Assembly: GCA_017307275.1 (NCBI GenBank)
Contig: JAFKFK010000031.1
Location: 44,319 to 108,318 of the forward strand
Direction of reading: 5' to 3'
DNA: 64,000 nucleotides
Source: Alphaproteobacteria bacterium
Lineage (GTDB): Bacteria > Pseudomonadota > Alphaproteobacteria > Reyranellales > Reyranellaceae
Shown: in pieces, positions 32,118 to 41,356 of the stretch
Layout: each line of letters begins with the position of its first letter
Position numbering within the stretch: position 1 is the stretch's first letter
The notes under the pieces: generated by a model
Told to the model about the DNA's origin: nothing
Database searches by the model: none
The model's input: only the letters and a program-made list of their open reading frames with translations
Made by a program: the position numbers and the translations under genes

Positions 32118-32666
32118 ATGCCGCAAGGTCTGCCGTTCAAGGTCCAGAAGCTCGGTCACGCGGTCGTCTATGTTGCCGACCTCGAACGCTCCAGGCATTT
32201 CTATACGGAGGTGCTGGGCTTCAAGGTATCGGACGTCTATCCCGGCGCGATGATGCCGGGCGGCATGGTCTTCCTGCGCTGCAACGGCGACCATCACTGT
32301 CTGGCGCTGGTCGGCGGCCGTGGCGAGGGAGGGGAGGGGCCGAAGAGCCTGCACCATCTCGCCTTCGAACTGGCGACGCTCGACGAGGTATTCCGCGCCC
32401 GCGATCACCTCAAGGCGCATGGCGCGAAGATGGTCTACGAGGGCCGTCGCCGCGCCGGTTGTCAGGTCTCGGTCGAGTTCCTCGATCCCGACGGCCATCA
32501 CCTCGAACTCTACTGGGGCGTCGATCAGATCGGCTCCGATGACCGGTCGAGGCCTGCCGAGGAATGGCGCCAGACCGCGACGCTCGAAGACGCCGTGCGC
32601 ATCGCGCCACCGGGCCAGGATACGACCCTGCGAGATTCCAATCTGAAGGTGCGCGTCGATGGCTGA
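32118..32666 (+). CDS. VOC family (glyoxalase/extradiol dioxygenase-like) protein
   Basis: A 182-residue vicinal-oxygen-chelate protein with the paired beta-alpha-beta-beta-beta modules: KLGHAVVYVADLERSRHFYTEVLGF, SLHHLAFEL and the last metal ligand in FLDPDGHHLELYWG. His17-, His- and Glu-type ligands typical of Fe- or Mn-dependent members are present. It could be a ring-cleavage dioxygenase, but a single small domain is also compatible with an isomerase or lyase. AGGAGGA precedes ATG 32118; the gene overlaps the next by 8 bases. Confidence 0.88.
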   Translation: MPQGLPFKVQKLGHAVVYVADLERSRHFYTEVLGFKVSDVYPGAMMPGGMVFLRCNGDHHCLALVGGRGEGGEGPKSLHHLAFELATLDEVFRARDHLKAHGAKMVYEGRRRAGCQVSVEFLDPDGHHLELYWGVDQIGSDDRSRPAEEWRQTATLEDAVRIAPPGQDTTLRDSNLKVRVDG

Positions 32667-33267
32667 GAGCACCATGTTCCACGATGGCAATCGCCATTTG
32701 CAGGACCAGTTCGACAGCCGCCGCATTGCCGACCGGCTGGTCGAGAAGCTGACCCATGTGGAGTTCACCGAGAGCGACCGGGCCTTCATCGAAGGTGCGA
32801 TGTTCTTTTTTCTCGCCACCTCGAACGATCGCGGCCAGCCCGATTGTTCCTTCAAAGGTGGCACGCCGGGCTTCGTGAAGGTAATCGGTCCCGGCGAACT
32901 TGCCTTTCCCGACTATGACGGTAACGGCATGTTCAAGAGCCTCGGCAATATCGTGGCCAATCCGAGTGTCGGCCTGCTCTTTATCGATATGGGCGAGAAG
33001 CCGCGCCGGGTACGCGTCAACGGCGAGGCAACCGTGAGCCGCGACGATCCGCTGATGCAGCGCTTTGCCGGCGCGCAACTCCTGGTGCGCGTGAAGGCCC
33101 GGGCGATCTTTCCCAACTGCCCACGCTACATCGTGACGCCGGGAACGGCGGAGGCGTCCAAGTACGCGCCGCGGCCGGACTATGCGCCGCCGGAGCCCGC
33201 CTGGAAGGGCTTCGATGACTTCAAGGACTACATCCATCCCCGGCAGAAGACGCCCAACGGCAGTTAG
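32659..33267 (+). CDS. Pyridoxamine 5'-phosphate oxidase family flavoprotein
   Basis: A 202-residue split-barrel FMN-binding protein. Segments such as FFFLATSNDRGQPDCSFKGGTPGFVKVIGPGELAFPDYDGNGMF and SVGLLFIDMGEKPRRVRVNGEATV define the PNPOx-like fold. The C-terminal NCPRYI segment is characteristic of a subgroup usually annotated only as PNPOx family. The likely cofactor is FMN or F420-like; the substrate is unknown. It overlaps the VOC gene, suggesting a common step. Confidence 0.85.
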   Translation: MAESTMFHDGNRHLQDQFDSRRIADRLVEKLTHVEFTESDRAFIEGAMFFFLATSNDRGQPDCSFKGGTPGFVKVIGPGELAFPDYDGNGMFKSLGNIVANPSVGLLFIDMGEKPRRVRVNGEATVSRDDPLMQRFAGAQLLVRVKARAIFPNCPRYIVTPGTAEASKYAPRPDYAPPEPAWKGFDDFKDYIHPRQKTPNGS

Positions 33268-33295
33268 GCCCTGATCTAGTCGGGTTGGTCCGCTC

Positions 33296-33829
33296 TCAGC
33301 GAGAGGGCCGGCGTTCGCGCGGTGCCGCGACGTTTTCGGGAGCAGTGAACGTGCCGTACTCGATCGACTGGTACGACGTATCCGAAAGCACCATGCGGCG
33401 CGGCAACCCGTCCGCCCGCCCGACCCACAGACTGGCCGAGGTGAACTCTCCGGGCTTCATCGGGTTGGGCTGCCTGTAGGAGTAGATGTTGACCGCAACG
33501 CCGTCGCGCGTTTCGGCGCGGGGTCCGCTGCAGTCGCTCGGCGGCATGCTCTTCAAAGCCTCCTCGGCCATATGCTTCCGCTTGTCGAGATCGAAGGGCA
33601 CTTTCCTCCAGGAGCCATCGCCGCCTTGGCGGACGTACATGGCATCCTTCAGCGAAATGCTCTGCATAAGGAGGGTGTCTTTGTCGTAGGTGCTCTGCCG
33701 GATGCCGGGCTGCTCGGAGAAGGCGCGCATGGCCTTGACGAGGGGCTCGCAGGCCGGATCGGCATGAGCGGGCCCCGCGATCAAAGACACGGCGGCGGTC
33801 GCAAGAAGGCCGGTGGGAAGAATACGCAT
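33296..33829 (-). CDS. Secreted protein of unknown function
   Basis: A 177-residue protein with a clear signal peptide (residues 1-23, MRILPTGLLATAAVSLIAGPAHA). The mature part has a Cys near each end of the first half (DPACEPLV, PSDCSGP), probably a disulfide, and ends with an Arg-rich tail. Segments like TRDGVAVNIYSYRQPNPMKPGEFTSASLWV and PRRMVLSDT resemble LolA-like or lipoprotein-carrier-like outer beta sheets, but I cannot assign a family. Its stop overlaps a small CTCTC/GAGAG hairpin at 33293-33305. Confidence 0.65.
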   Translation of the reverse strand: MRILPTGLLATAAVSLIAGPAHADPACEPLVKAMRAFSEQPGIRQSTYDKDTLLMQSISLKDAMYVRQGGDGSWRKVPFDLDKRKHMAEEALKSMPPSDCSGPRAETRDGVAVNIYSYRQPNPMKPGEFTSASLWVGRADGLPRRMVLSDTSYQSIEYGTFTAPENVAAPRERRPSR

Positions 33830-33981
33830 GTCCGAAGTCTCCAGGGCACAGTCGGCCGTCGCCTTGTGGCGGAGGTTAGCCTATCGCCGTCCGCTTCGGC
33901 CTTCCATATAGCGGCTCAACCGGTCGACGGCGGCGGCCTTTGTCGGCAGTCTCTTGGAGACTGAGTGCGGAGGATCGGGCA

Positions 33982-35427
33982 GTGGGCAAGCGTTTCGCGA
34001 TCATCGGGGCCGGCATGTCGGGCATCCTGACGGCCATCAAGCTCAAGGAGCGCGGCATCGAGGACTTCGCGATCTACGAGAAGGCCGCGCGATTGGGCGG
34101 CACCTGGCGCGACAACACCTATCCCGGCCTGTCGTGCGACGTGCCGAGCCATGTCTATGCCTATTCCTTCGAGCTGAAGGGCGACTGGTCGCATCGCTTC
34201 TCACCTGGAGCCGAAATCCAGGGCTACTTCGAAGGCGTGGCCAGGAAGTACGGCCTCGACCGGCATTTCCGCTTCGACAGCGAGATCGAACGCGCCGAGT
34301 ATCGCGATGGCCGCTGGCATCTTGCGATCAAGGGCGGTGCCACCGACGTCGTCGACTTCGTGATCGCCGCGACCGGCGTGCTGCACCATCCCGCGACCCC
34401 CGACATTCCAGGGCTCGGGGATTTCAAGGGCGCCTGCTTTCATTCGGCGCGCTGGGATCATTCGGCGCCGCTCGACGGCAAACGGGTCGGTATCATCGGG
34501 ACGGGCTCGACGGCGATCCAGATCGTTCCGGCGCTGGCCGATCGCGTGGCCAAGCTGACGCTGTTCCAGCGCACGGCCCAGTGGGTTCTGCCGCTCGCTA
34601 ACCCACCCTACAGCGACGACGAGAAGGCGATGTATCTCGCCTCGCCGCAGAGCCTGCAGCAATCCTACGATTTCTGGTCGGCGCGCTTCGTCGACACGTT
34701 CGCGCGTGCCGTGATCGGCGATCAGGACGAGCTGCACAAGATCGAGACCGCCTGCCGCACCAATCTCGAAGAGAACGTGCGCGATCCCGAACTCCGACGG
34801 CGGTTGACCCCCAACTATCGGGCCGCCTGCAAGCGGCTGATCATGTCCGATACCTTCTATCCGGCGATGCAGAAGCCGAACGTCGAACTGATCACCGGCG
34901 GCATCGAACGCATCGAGGCTTCAGGCGTGCGCACCAAGGACGGCGTCCTGCACGAGCTCGATGTGCTGGTGTTGGCAACCGGCTTCGATGGCCACGCGTT
35001 CATGCGCCCGATCGACGTGATCGGCGAGGGCGGCCTGAGGCTCGCCGACGCCTGGGCCCAGGCCAACGAAGCCTATCGGTCGGTGGCGGCGCCAGGCTTC
35101 CCGAACTTCTTCATGCTGGTTGGTCCCAACAGCCCGATCGGGAATTTCTCGGTGATCCTGATTTCCGAGCTGCAGCTCGCTTACATCTTGCAACTCGTCG
35201 ACCTGGTGCTGGACGGTAAATGCCACGCCGTGGCGCCGTCGAAGGCCGCCACGCAACGCTTCAATGCAGCCCTGCGCGAGGCCATGAAAGGCACCGTCTG
35301 GGTGACCGGCTGCAAGAGCTGGTACCTGGATCGCAACGGCAATCCGGCGCTCTGGCCCTGGAGCTTCGACCGCTTCCGCGCCGAAATGCAGGCGCCCGAT
35401 CTTGCCGACTTCGACCTGGCGGCCTAG
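33982..35427 (+). CDS. Flavin-containing (Baeyer-Villiger-type) monooxygenase
   Basis: A 481-residue NAD(P)H- and FAD-dependent monooxygenase. FAD motif GAGMSG is at residues 9-14, the LGGTWRDNTYPGLSCDVPSH segment is typical of the class, the fingerprint FKGACFHSARW at 148-158 matches FxGxxxHxxxW, and the NADPH motif GTGSTA follows at 173-178. Substrates could be cyclic or linear ketones. GTG 33982 is chosen because GGAGG (33969-33973) sits 8 bases upstream and homology begins at GKRFAIIGAG. Confidence 0.92.
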   Translation: MGKRFAIIGAGMSGILTAIKLKERGIEDFAIYEKAARLGGTWRDNTYPGLSCDVPSHVYAYSFELKGDWSHRFSPGAEIQGYFEGVARKYGLDRHFRFDSEIERAEYRDGRWHLAIKGGATDVVDFVIAATGVLHHPATPDIPGLGDFKGACFHSARWDHSAPLDGKRVGIIGTGSTAIQIVPALADRVAKLTLFQRTAQWVLPLANPPYSDDEKAMYLASPQSLQQSYDFWSARFVDTFARAVIGDQDELHKIETACRTNLEENVRDPELRRRLTPNYRAACKRLIMSDTFYPAMQKPNVELITGGIERIEASGVRTKDGVLHELDVLVLATGFDGHAFMRPIDVIGEGGLRLADAWAQANEAYRSVAAPGFPNFFMLVGPNSPIGNFSVILISELQLAYILQLVDLVLDGKCHAVAPSKAATQRFNAALREAMKGTVWVTGCKSWYLDRNGNPALWPWSFDRFRAEMQAPDLADFDLAA

Positions 35428-35441
35428 CGCCGCCAGTCTAC

Positions 35442-38400
35442 TTAGGCCTTGCCGATCATCCCCTTGATCTTCTCGCGGCCGCGCTGGAAGGCGACATAGA
35501 GACCGGGGATCACGAAGATACCGAGGCAGGCGGCGGCGATCATGCCGCCGAACACCGCTGTACCCACGGCGCGCTGCGTGGCGGCGCCGGCGCCGGACGC
35601 GATCACCAGCGGCACGAGGCCGAGGATGAAGGCGAAGGACGTCATCATCACCGCCCGGAAGCGCAGGCCTGCCGCCGTGGTGGCCGCGGTCACGACATCG
35701 GCCCCCTTTTCGCGTTCGGCCATGGCGAACTCGATGATCAGGATGGCGTTCTTGGCGGCCAGCGCAATCAGCACCACGATGCCGATCTGGGCGTAGATGT
35801 TGTTGTCGAGTCCGGCCAGGAACAGGGCCGCCATCGCGCCGAACAGGCCGACTGTCACTGACAGCAGGGCCGCGACCGGAATGGCGGTGCTTTCATAGAG
35901 GCCGACCAGGAAGAGGTAGGCGAAGACGACGGCCAGCCCGAGGATAAAGCCGGTCTGGCCGCTCGCGGCCTTCTCCTGAAGTGCCGTGCCCGTCCATTCG
36001 TAACCATAGCCGGTCGGCAGGGTGGCCTTCGCGAGATTTTCCATGGCGGCGATCGCTTGACCCGACGAGTAGCCGGGAGCCGGGGCGCCGTTCAATGTCA
36101 CCGAACGCAGATTGTTGTAGCGCACGATCGAGGACGGTGCGGTCACCATCTCGACGTTGGCAACGGCTTGCAGCGGCACCAGTTCGCCGCTGGCCGACCG
36201 CACGCGCACGCGGAACACGTCGTTCACCGTCTTGCGATCCGATGCCTCGGCCTGAACCTTCACCTGCCAGGTGCGGCCGAACAGGTTGAAGTCGTTAGTG
36301 TAAGTGCCGCCCATCGACGTCTGCAGGGCCGAGAAGATATCGGCGATGCTGACGCCTAGTGCCTGGGCACGTTCGCGATCGAGCTTGAGGTTTATCTGCG
36401 GCGTCGAGGCCCCATAGGTCGTGAACACGCTGGCGAGTTCCGGTACCTGCTGTGCCGCGACCATCATGCCGCGCGCGACGGCCGCCAACTCGGTCGGTGG
36501 TGCGCCGGTCAGCGTCTGGAGCTGGAACTCGAAGCCCGAGGAATTGCCCAGCCCCATGATCGGCGGCAGGTTGAAGGCAAAGACATTGGCGGCAGCGATC
36601 TGGCTGAAGGCGATGTTCAGTTCCTTGAGGGCGCTGAACACCGAGAGATCGGCTCCCTTGCGTTCGTCGAAGGGCTTCAGGGCCACGACCACCAGCGCAC
36701 GGTTGGGAAGCGCCAAGCCGTCGAGCAGGCTGTAGCCCGAGACGGTGAACACGCTTTGCAGCCAGGGCTTGCCCTGGATCGTCTTCTCGACCTGGTCGAC
36801 GGCGCCGAGGGTGCGGTTGGTCGAGGCCGCGTCGGGCAGCTGGATTTCGGCCATGAAGGCTCCCTGATCCTCGTCCGGCAGGAAGCCCGAAGGGACCATC
36901 GAGCCGATGCCGCCGGTCGCGACCACGAAGCCGCCCACCAACAGCAGGGCCACGATGCCGCGCCGCGCCAGCGGCGTGACGATGCGGACATAGCCGTCGC
37001 GGGTCTTGTCGATGCCGTTCTGCATCCAGGCCATGACGCCGGTCGGCTTCTTTTTGTGACGCAGGATCAGCGAGCACAGGGCTGGCGAGAGCGTCAGCGC
37101 GTTGATCGCCGAGATCACCATCGACACCGAGACGGCGACGGCGAACTGCGAATAGAGCTGGCCGGCAATGCCGGGAATGAAGGCGGTCGGAATGAACACC
37201 GAGAGCAGCACCAGGGTAATGGCGATGATCGGGCCGGTGACCTGCCCCATGGCCTTCTCGGTCGCCTCGGCCACCGTAAGGTTGGGTTCGTGCTCCAATA
37301 TGTGTTCGACGGCTTCGACCACGACGATGGCATCGTCGACCACGATGCCGATCGCCAGCACCAGCGCCAGCAGAGAAATGGTGTTGGCCGAGAAGCCGAA
37401 GGCCAGCATGACGGCGAAAGTGCCGATCAGGGCCACCGGCACGGCGACGATGGGAATGATGGTGGCCCGCAGATTGCCCAGGAAGACGAAGACCACGATG
37501 GCGACCAGCACGAAGGCTTCGATCAGCGTGTGAATGACGCTTTCGATGGTGGCCTTCACGAACACCGTCGTGTCGTACATCACGTCGTAGGCGACATCGT
37601 CGGGGAAGCGCGGCTCCAGCTCTTTCATCGCCTTGCGCACGCCCTCGGCGGTGGCGAGCGCATTGGCGCCAGGAAGCTGGAAGATCTGGATGCCCGAGGC
37701 CGGCTGGCCATTGTAGCGGCCGACCGAATCGCTGTTCTTGGCTCCGAGTTCGACCCGGGCGACGTCCTTGACCCTCACCAGCGCACCGTCGGCCTGGGCC
37801 CGCACCACGATATTCTCGAACTCCTCGACCGTGGTGAGGCGGCCCTGGGTGGTGATGTTGAGCTGGAAGTCGACGTCGTTCATCAGTGGCGCCGCGCCGA
37901 CCAGGCCGACCGCGGCCTGGACGTTCTGCGCCTGGACCGCCTTCACCACGTCGTCGGGCGTGATGTTGAGGCTCGCCAGCCGCTCCATGTTCAGCCAGAC
38001 GCGCATGGAGTAGTCGAGCGCGCCGAACAGCGAGGCGTTGCCGACGCCCGGTACGCGGCGCAGCGTGTCGAGCAGGTTGATGGTCGCGAAATTGGACAGG
38101 AACAGGCCGTCGCGGCTGCCCTTGGGCGAATAGATGGCGATGACCTGCAACAGCGCCGAGGATTGCTTGCGCGTGGTGACGCCGTTGCGCTGCACCTCCG
38201 GCGGCAGCAGGGCGATGCCCTGGTTCACGCGGTTGGTGACGTTGACGGTATTGAGGTCGGGATTGGAGCCGACCTCGAAGCTGACCGTGAGCTGGTAACT
38301 GCCGTCGCCGCCCGAGGTCGACTTCATGTAGAGCATGCGCTCCACGCCGTTGACCTGGGCCTCGATGACCTGGGCGACGCTCTCTTCGACCGCCTGCGCC

Positions 38401-38564
38401 GATGCGCCGGGATAGGTGGCGTTGACGGTGACCTGCGGCGGCACGATGTCGGGGAACTGCGCCACCGGTAGTGCCGTCAGCGCAATGGCGCCGGCGATGC
38501 TGATGACCGTCGAGATGACGAAAGCCAGCCGCGGACGGCGGATGAACAGCGACGAGATCGTCAT
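35442..38564 (-). CDS. RND multidrug efflux pump (HAE1 family)
   Basis: A 1040-residue inner-membrane proton-drug antiporter of the AcrB/MexB type. It has 12 predicted helices and two large periplasmic loops. The proton-relay Asp pair lies in GIVVDDAIVVVEAV (about residue 406) and the Lys in LAAKNAILIIEFA (late helix 10). The N-terminus MTISSLFIRRPRLAFVISTVISIAG and the PDIVPPQVTVNATYPGAS loop are diagnostic. It follows its adaptor gene by 18 bases. No outer-membrane TolC-type gene or local regulator is in the window, so the pump must borrow a channel from elsewhere. Confidence 0.96.
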   Translation of the reverse strand: MTISSLFIRRPRLAFVISTVISIAGAIALTALPVAQFPDIVPPQVTVNATYPGASAQAVEESVAQVIEAQVNGVERMLYMKSTSGGDGSYQLTVSFEVGSNPDLNTVNVTNRVNQGIALLPPEVQRNGVTTRKQSSALLQVIAIYSPKGSRDGLFLSNFATINLLDTLRRVPGVGNASLFGALDYSMRVWLNMERLASLNITPDDVVKAVQAQNVQAAVGLVGAAPLMNDVDFQLNITTQGRLTTVEEFENIVVRAQADGALVRVKDVARVELGAKNSDSVGRYNGQPASGIQIFQLPGANALATAEGVRKAMKELEPRFPDDVAYDVMYDTTVFVKATIESVIHTLIEAFVLVAIVVFVFLGNLRATIIPIVAVPVALIGTFAVMLAFGFSANTISLLALVLAIGIVVDDAIVVVEAVEHILEHEPNLTVAEATEKAMGQVTGPIIAITLVLLSVFIPTAFIPGIAGQLYSQFAVAVSVSMVISAINALTLSPALCSLILRHKKKPTGVMAWMQNGIDKTRDGYVRIVTPLARRGIVALLLVGGFVVATGGIGSMVPSGFLPDEDQGAFMAEIQLPDAASTNRTLGAVDQVEKTIQGKPWLQSVFTVSGYSLLDGLALPNRALVVVALKPFDERKGADLSVFSALKELNIAFSQIAAANVFAFNLPPIMGLGNSSGFEFQLQTLTGAPPTELAAVARGMMVAAQQVPELASVFTTYGASTPQINLKLDRERAQALGVSIADIFSALQTSMGGTYTNDFNLFGRTWQVKVQAEASDRKTVNDVFRVRVRSASGELVPLQAVANVEMVTAPSSIVRYNNLRSVTLNGAPAPGYSSGQAIAAMENLAKATLPTGYGYEWTGTALQEKAASGQTGFILGLAVVFAYLFLVGLYESTAIPVAALLSVTVGLFGAMAALFLAGLDNNIYAQIGIVVLIALAAKNAILIIEFAMAEREKGADVVTAATTAAGLRFRAVMMTSFAFILGLVPLVIASGAGAATQRAVGTAVFGGMIAAACLGIFVIPGLYVAFQRGREKIKGMIGKA

Positions 38565-38582
38565 GATGTGGCGTCTCTCGGC

Positions 38583-39716
38583 TTACTGTTTCTGGGCCGT
38601 TGGCGGCGCGGGGCTCGGATTGACGACCATGCCCGGCCGCACCCGCTGCTGACCTTGCACGATCACCTTCTCGCCGACCTTGAGGCCGTCGGTGATGGCG
38701 ACCAGGCCGTCGCGTGACACGCCGGTCTTCACCCGCCGCTGTTCGGCGACGTTCTTGTCGTTCACCACGAACAGATAGGCGCCGCCCTGGTCCTGCGCGA
38801 TCGCGGCCTGCGGGACGACGAGGACCACCGGGGGCTTCTCGCCCTCGATGATCACGCGGACCGTCTGGCCGTCGGTCAGGAAGCCGTCCTTGTTGTCGAA
38901 CGTGGCGCGGGCGAGCTGGGTGTCGGTCTTGGGGTCGACGGTGACGTCGAGGAAGTCGATCTTGCCCTTGCCGGCGTACAGGCTGCCGTCAGCCAGCCTG
39001 AGCCGCGCCACAATGCCTTCGCCACTTGCACCGCCGGCCGGGCCGGCACCACGCCGGGCGTCGAGCAGTTCCCGCTGGGTCACGGGGAACAGCACGCGGA
39101 TCGGGTGCTCGCTGACCACCGTGGCCAGCACGCCGGAATCGGGGCTGACGAGATTGCCCGGAGAGAAGGCGGCGCGGCCGATACGGCCGTCGATCGGCGA
39201 CTGGATCTGCGTGTAGGAAAGCTGGATTTCGGCGTCGCGGAGCTGCGCCTTGGCGTCTTCGAGCTGCGCCTTGGCCTGGAGCTGCTCGGAGAGCCGCTGA
39301 TCGTAGGTCGCTTGCGTGCCGGTATTGGTCCGCAGCAGCTCGGAAGCGCGCCGCAGGGCCAGATCGGCGTTGGTCAGCGCCGCGGTGGCTGCGTCCCGCT
39401 GGGCGATCTTCTGGTCGACCGCGGCCTGGTAGGTTTCGGGCTCGATGGTGAAGACGACCTGGCCGGCCTTAACTTGGTCACCGTCGTTGAACTTGCGGGG
39501 GCCGAGGAAGCCCTTTACCCGTGCGCGCAGCTCGACCTTGTCGACGGCGGCAGCACGGCCGATGAATTCGGCCTGATCGGCGATTGGACGCTCGGCTGCG
39601 GCCTCTACCAGGACGGCTGGCGGCGGCGCGCCTTGCTGCGCTGCAGCTATCGTGGAGAAGGCAACCGCAAGGCCCGTTACGGCCAGCATCCAGGCCGTTG
39701 AACGTCGGTCTCTCAT
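38583..39716 (-). CDS. RND efflux periplasmic adaptor protein
   Basis: A 377-residue membrane-fusion protein linking the pump to an outer-membrane channel. The signal peptide covers about residues 1-26 (ending FSTIAAAQQ); no lipobox Cys follows, unlike enterobacterial AcrA. It has a lipoyl half-motif (VELRARVKGFLGPRKFNDGDQVKAGQVVFTIEP), a coiled-coil hairpin (about 95-165, Ala/Leu/Gln-rich) and the returning lipoyl and beta-barrel domains. ATG 39716 is preferred over GTG 39731 because the signal peptide then starts with a basic n-region. Confidence 0.93.
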   Translation of the reverse strand: MRDRRSTAWMLAVTGLAVAFSTIAAAQQGAPPPAVLVEAAAERPIADQAEFIGRAAAVDKVELRARVKGFLGPRKFNDGDQVKAGQVVFTIEPETYQAAVDQKIAQRDAATAALTNADLALRRASELLRTNTGTQATYDQRLSEQLQAKAQLEDAKAQLRDAEIQLSYTQIQSPIDGRIGRAAFSPGNLVSPDSGVLATVVSEHPIRVLFPVTQRELLDARRGAGPAGGASGEGIVARLRLADGSLYAGKGKIDFLDVTVDPKTDTQLARATFDNKDGFLTDGQTVRVIIEGEKPPVVLVVPQAAIAQDQGGAYLFVVNDKNVAEQRRVKTGVSRDGLVAITDGLKVGEKVIVQGQQRVRPGMVVNPSPAPPTAQKQ

Positions 39717-39843
39717 TGTCTTCGCCCCCACTCGAACCTAACGTCCAAACACTGCCTTAATTCAACTGGAGGGTCACGGTATTTCCCCCGGGCCCGGCGT
39801 TGCAGTGGCGTTGTCACGATGCGTGAAGAAAGAGGAGCAAGGA

Positions 39844-41289
39844 ATGGCGGTGTTGCGTTGGTTGGCTATCGCGCTCGTAGCGGCATGCACCGCGGCGTCT
39901 TTCGACGTGGCAGCGCAAACGCCCGCACCGGCGCAGCAAGGCCAGATGCAGCGCAACAGCTTTGCCAATCCCGCCGAGTACGACAGTTACATGACGGCGC
40001 TGAACACCCAGGATCCGTCGAGGCGCGCCACGGCAATGGAAGTGTTCATTGCGTGGTACCCGGGTAGCGTCCTGCGCATCGACGCCTATGAGCAGGCCAT
40101 CGCCGCCTGGCACGCCGCGAGCCAGCCAGCCAAGGCCGACGTGCTGGGGGCGAAGCTCCTCCAGATCGACCCCGACAATGTCCGCGCGCTGGCCAACAGC
40201 GCCTATGTCGGTCGACTCAAGGCCTCGGGCGGCGAGGCCGCGGCGCTGCCGCCGGCGGTCGCTGCAGCCGAACGCGGCCTCGCCGTGCTGCCGAAATGGC
40301 AGAAGCCGCCGCTGCTCGACGATGCAGGTTTCGTCCGCGTGAAGGAGCAACTGGCCGGCGTCTTCAATGGCGTGCTGGGTTTTGCGGCACTCCAGGCCAA
40401 GGACTACGAGAAGGCCCGCAATTACTACCGGCTGGCCGTCGCTGCTGATCCGACCAATCTGCAGGACGTCTATCAGCTCTCCGTGGCACAGCTCGAGGAC
40501 ATGCCGGTCGATGCGCTGGGATTTTGGTATGGCGCTCGCGCGATCGCGATCGCCAAGGCCGCCAAGAACGATTCGGCAGCGCAGGACATCGACCGCTATG
40601 TCCGCTCGCGCTATCGCACCTATCGCGGCAACGAGCAGGGCTGGAACCAGATCGTCCAGCGTGTTGTCGCAGGTGAAAAAGCACCGCCCGACAATTTCAA
40701 GAAGTCGATTCCGCGCGCCATGACGCCGCCGGAGCAGGCGCTACAGCTTCTCGAGGACAACGATCCGGCGGCGCTTTCCTTCTCGGAGTGGGCGCTGGTG
40801 CTGCGCCATCGCGACCACAGCCCTGCCAACAAGGCGGCGGCCGACAAGGTTTGGAAGGCAATCAACGACAAGCAGCAGGGCGGGGGACGTCTCAAGGTGC
40901 CGCTGAAAGTGCTCGCTGCAAATCCCGACCGCATCGAAGCCGCGATCACCGAAGAGGCGCAGAAGGACAACGTCGTGGAACTCGAAATCGTCATGGCGCG
41001 GCCGCTCAGCCCGCTGCCGGCGGTCGGTTCCAAGATCGCCATGCTCGGCGTGCTGAGCGAATATCGCCCGCAGCCGTTCCTGTTCCGCCTGACCCGTGGC
41101 GAACTCGCACCGGAATCCATGCCGGTTGCGGGTGGTCCCTGCGCCGATCCCCGGCCGCAGATGTGCACGCAGGATTATCGGCCAGCCTGCGGCACGCGCC
41201 GCGACGGTAGTCGCCAGACTTACAGCAATGCCTGTTCGGCCTGCAGCGACGCCCAGGTCCTGACTCAAGCCGCCGGCGCCTGTCCCTAA
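39844..41289 (+). CDS. Secreted TPR protein with C-terminal Kazal-like domain
   Basis: A 481-residue protein with a signal peptide (ending DVAAQ near residue 26) and several TPR-like helix pairs (around residues 70-125 and 180-230, for example GVLGFAALQAKDYEKARNYYRLAVAADPTNLQDVYQL). A 49-residue Cys-rich module at 433-481 holds six Cys (C433, C441, C449, C464, C467, C480), with CxxxxxxxC and the PACG...TYSNAC pattern of Kazal serine-protease inhibitors. The loop between the third and fourth Cys is four residues longer than in classical Kazal domains. It probably acts in the periplasm or outside the cell. AGAGGAG supports ATG 39844. Confidence 0.8.
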   Translation: MAVLRWLAIALVAACTAASFDVAAQTPAPAQQGQMQRNSFANPAEYDSYMTALNTQDPSRRATAMEVFIAWYPGSVLRIDAYEQAIAAWHAASQPAKADVLGAKLLQIDPDNVRALANSAYVGRLKASGGEAAALPPAVAAAERGLAVLPKWQKPPLLDDAGFVRVKEQLAGVFNGVLGFAALQAKDYEKARNYYRLAVAADPTNLQDVYQLSVAQLEDMPVDALGFWYGARAIAIAKAAKNDSAAQDIDRYVRSRYRTYRGNEQGWNQIVQRVVAGEKAPPDNFKKSIPRAMTPPEQALQLLEDNDPAALSFSEWALVLRHRDHSPANKAAADKVWKAINDKQQGGGRLKVPLKVLAANPDRIEAAITEEAQKDNVVELEIVMARPLSPLPAVGSKIAMLGVLSEYRPQPFLFRLTRGELAPESMPVAGGPCADPRPQMCTQDYRPACGTRRDGSRQTYSNACSACSDAQVLTQAAGACP

Positions 41290-41324
41290 CAAAACGCCCG
41301 ATCCTCTTGCCGCTTCATACCAAC

Positions 41325-41356
41325 CCTGATACTTAAGTGAATGCTTAACTATCAGG
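41325..41356. promoter_or_regulatory. 32-bp palindrome centred on the arsR start codon
   Basis: CCTGATA at 41325-41331 mirrors TATCAGG at 41350-41356, and TTAAG at 41333-41337 mirrors CTTAA at 41344-41348, with a 6-bp centre ending in the ATG. It fits a dimeric ArsR/SmtB operator for autoregulation. A TTGCCG (41307-41312) with 17-base spacing to TACTTA (41330-41335) would start transcription at or next to the ATG, so the mRNA may be leaderless; no Shine-Dalgarno is visible. Confidence 0.65.

Noticed and set aside
36756..38471. 571-codon frame opposite the RND pump
   Set aside because: Extremely His/Asp/Gln-rich low-complexity translation, typical of an antisense frame of a membrane protein gene.
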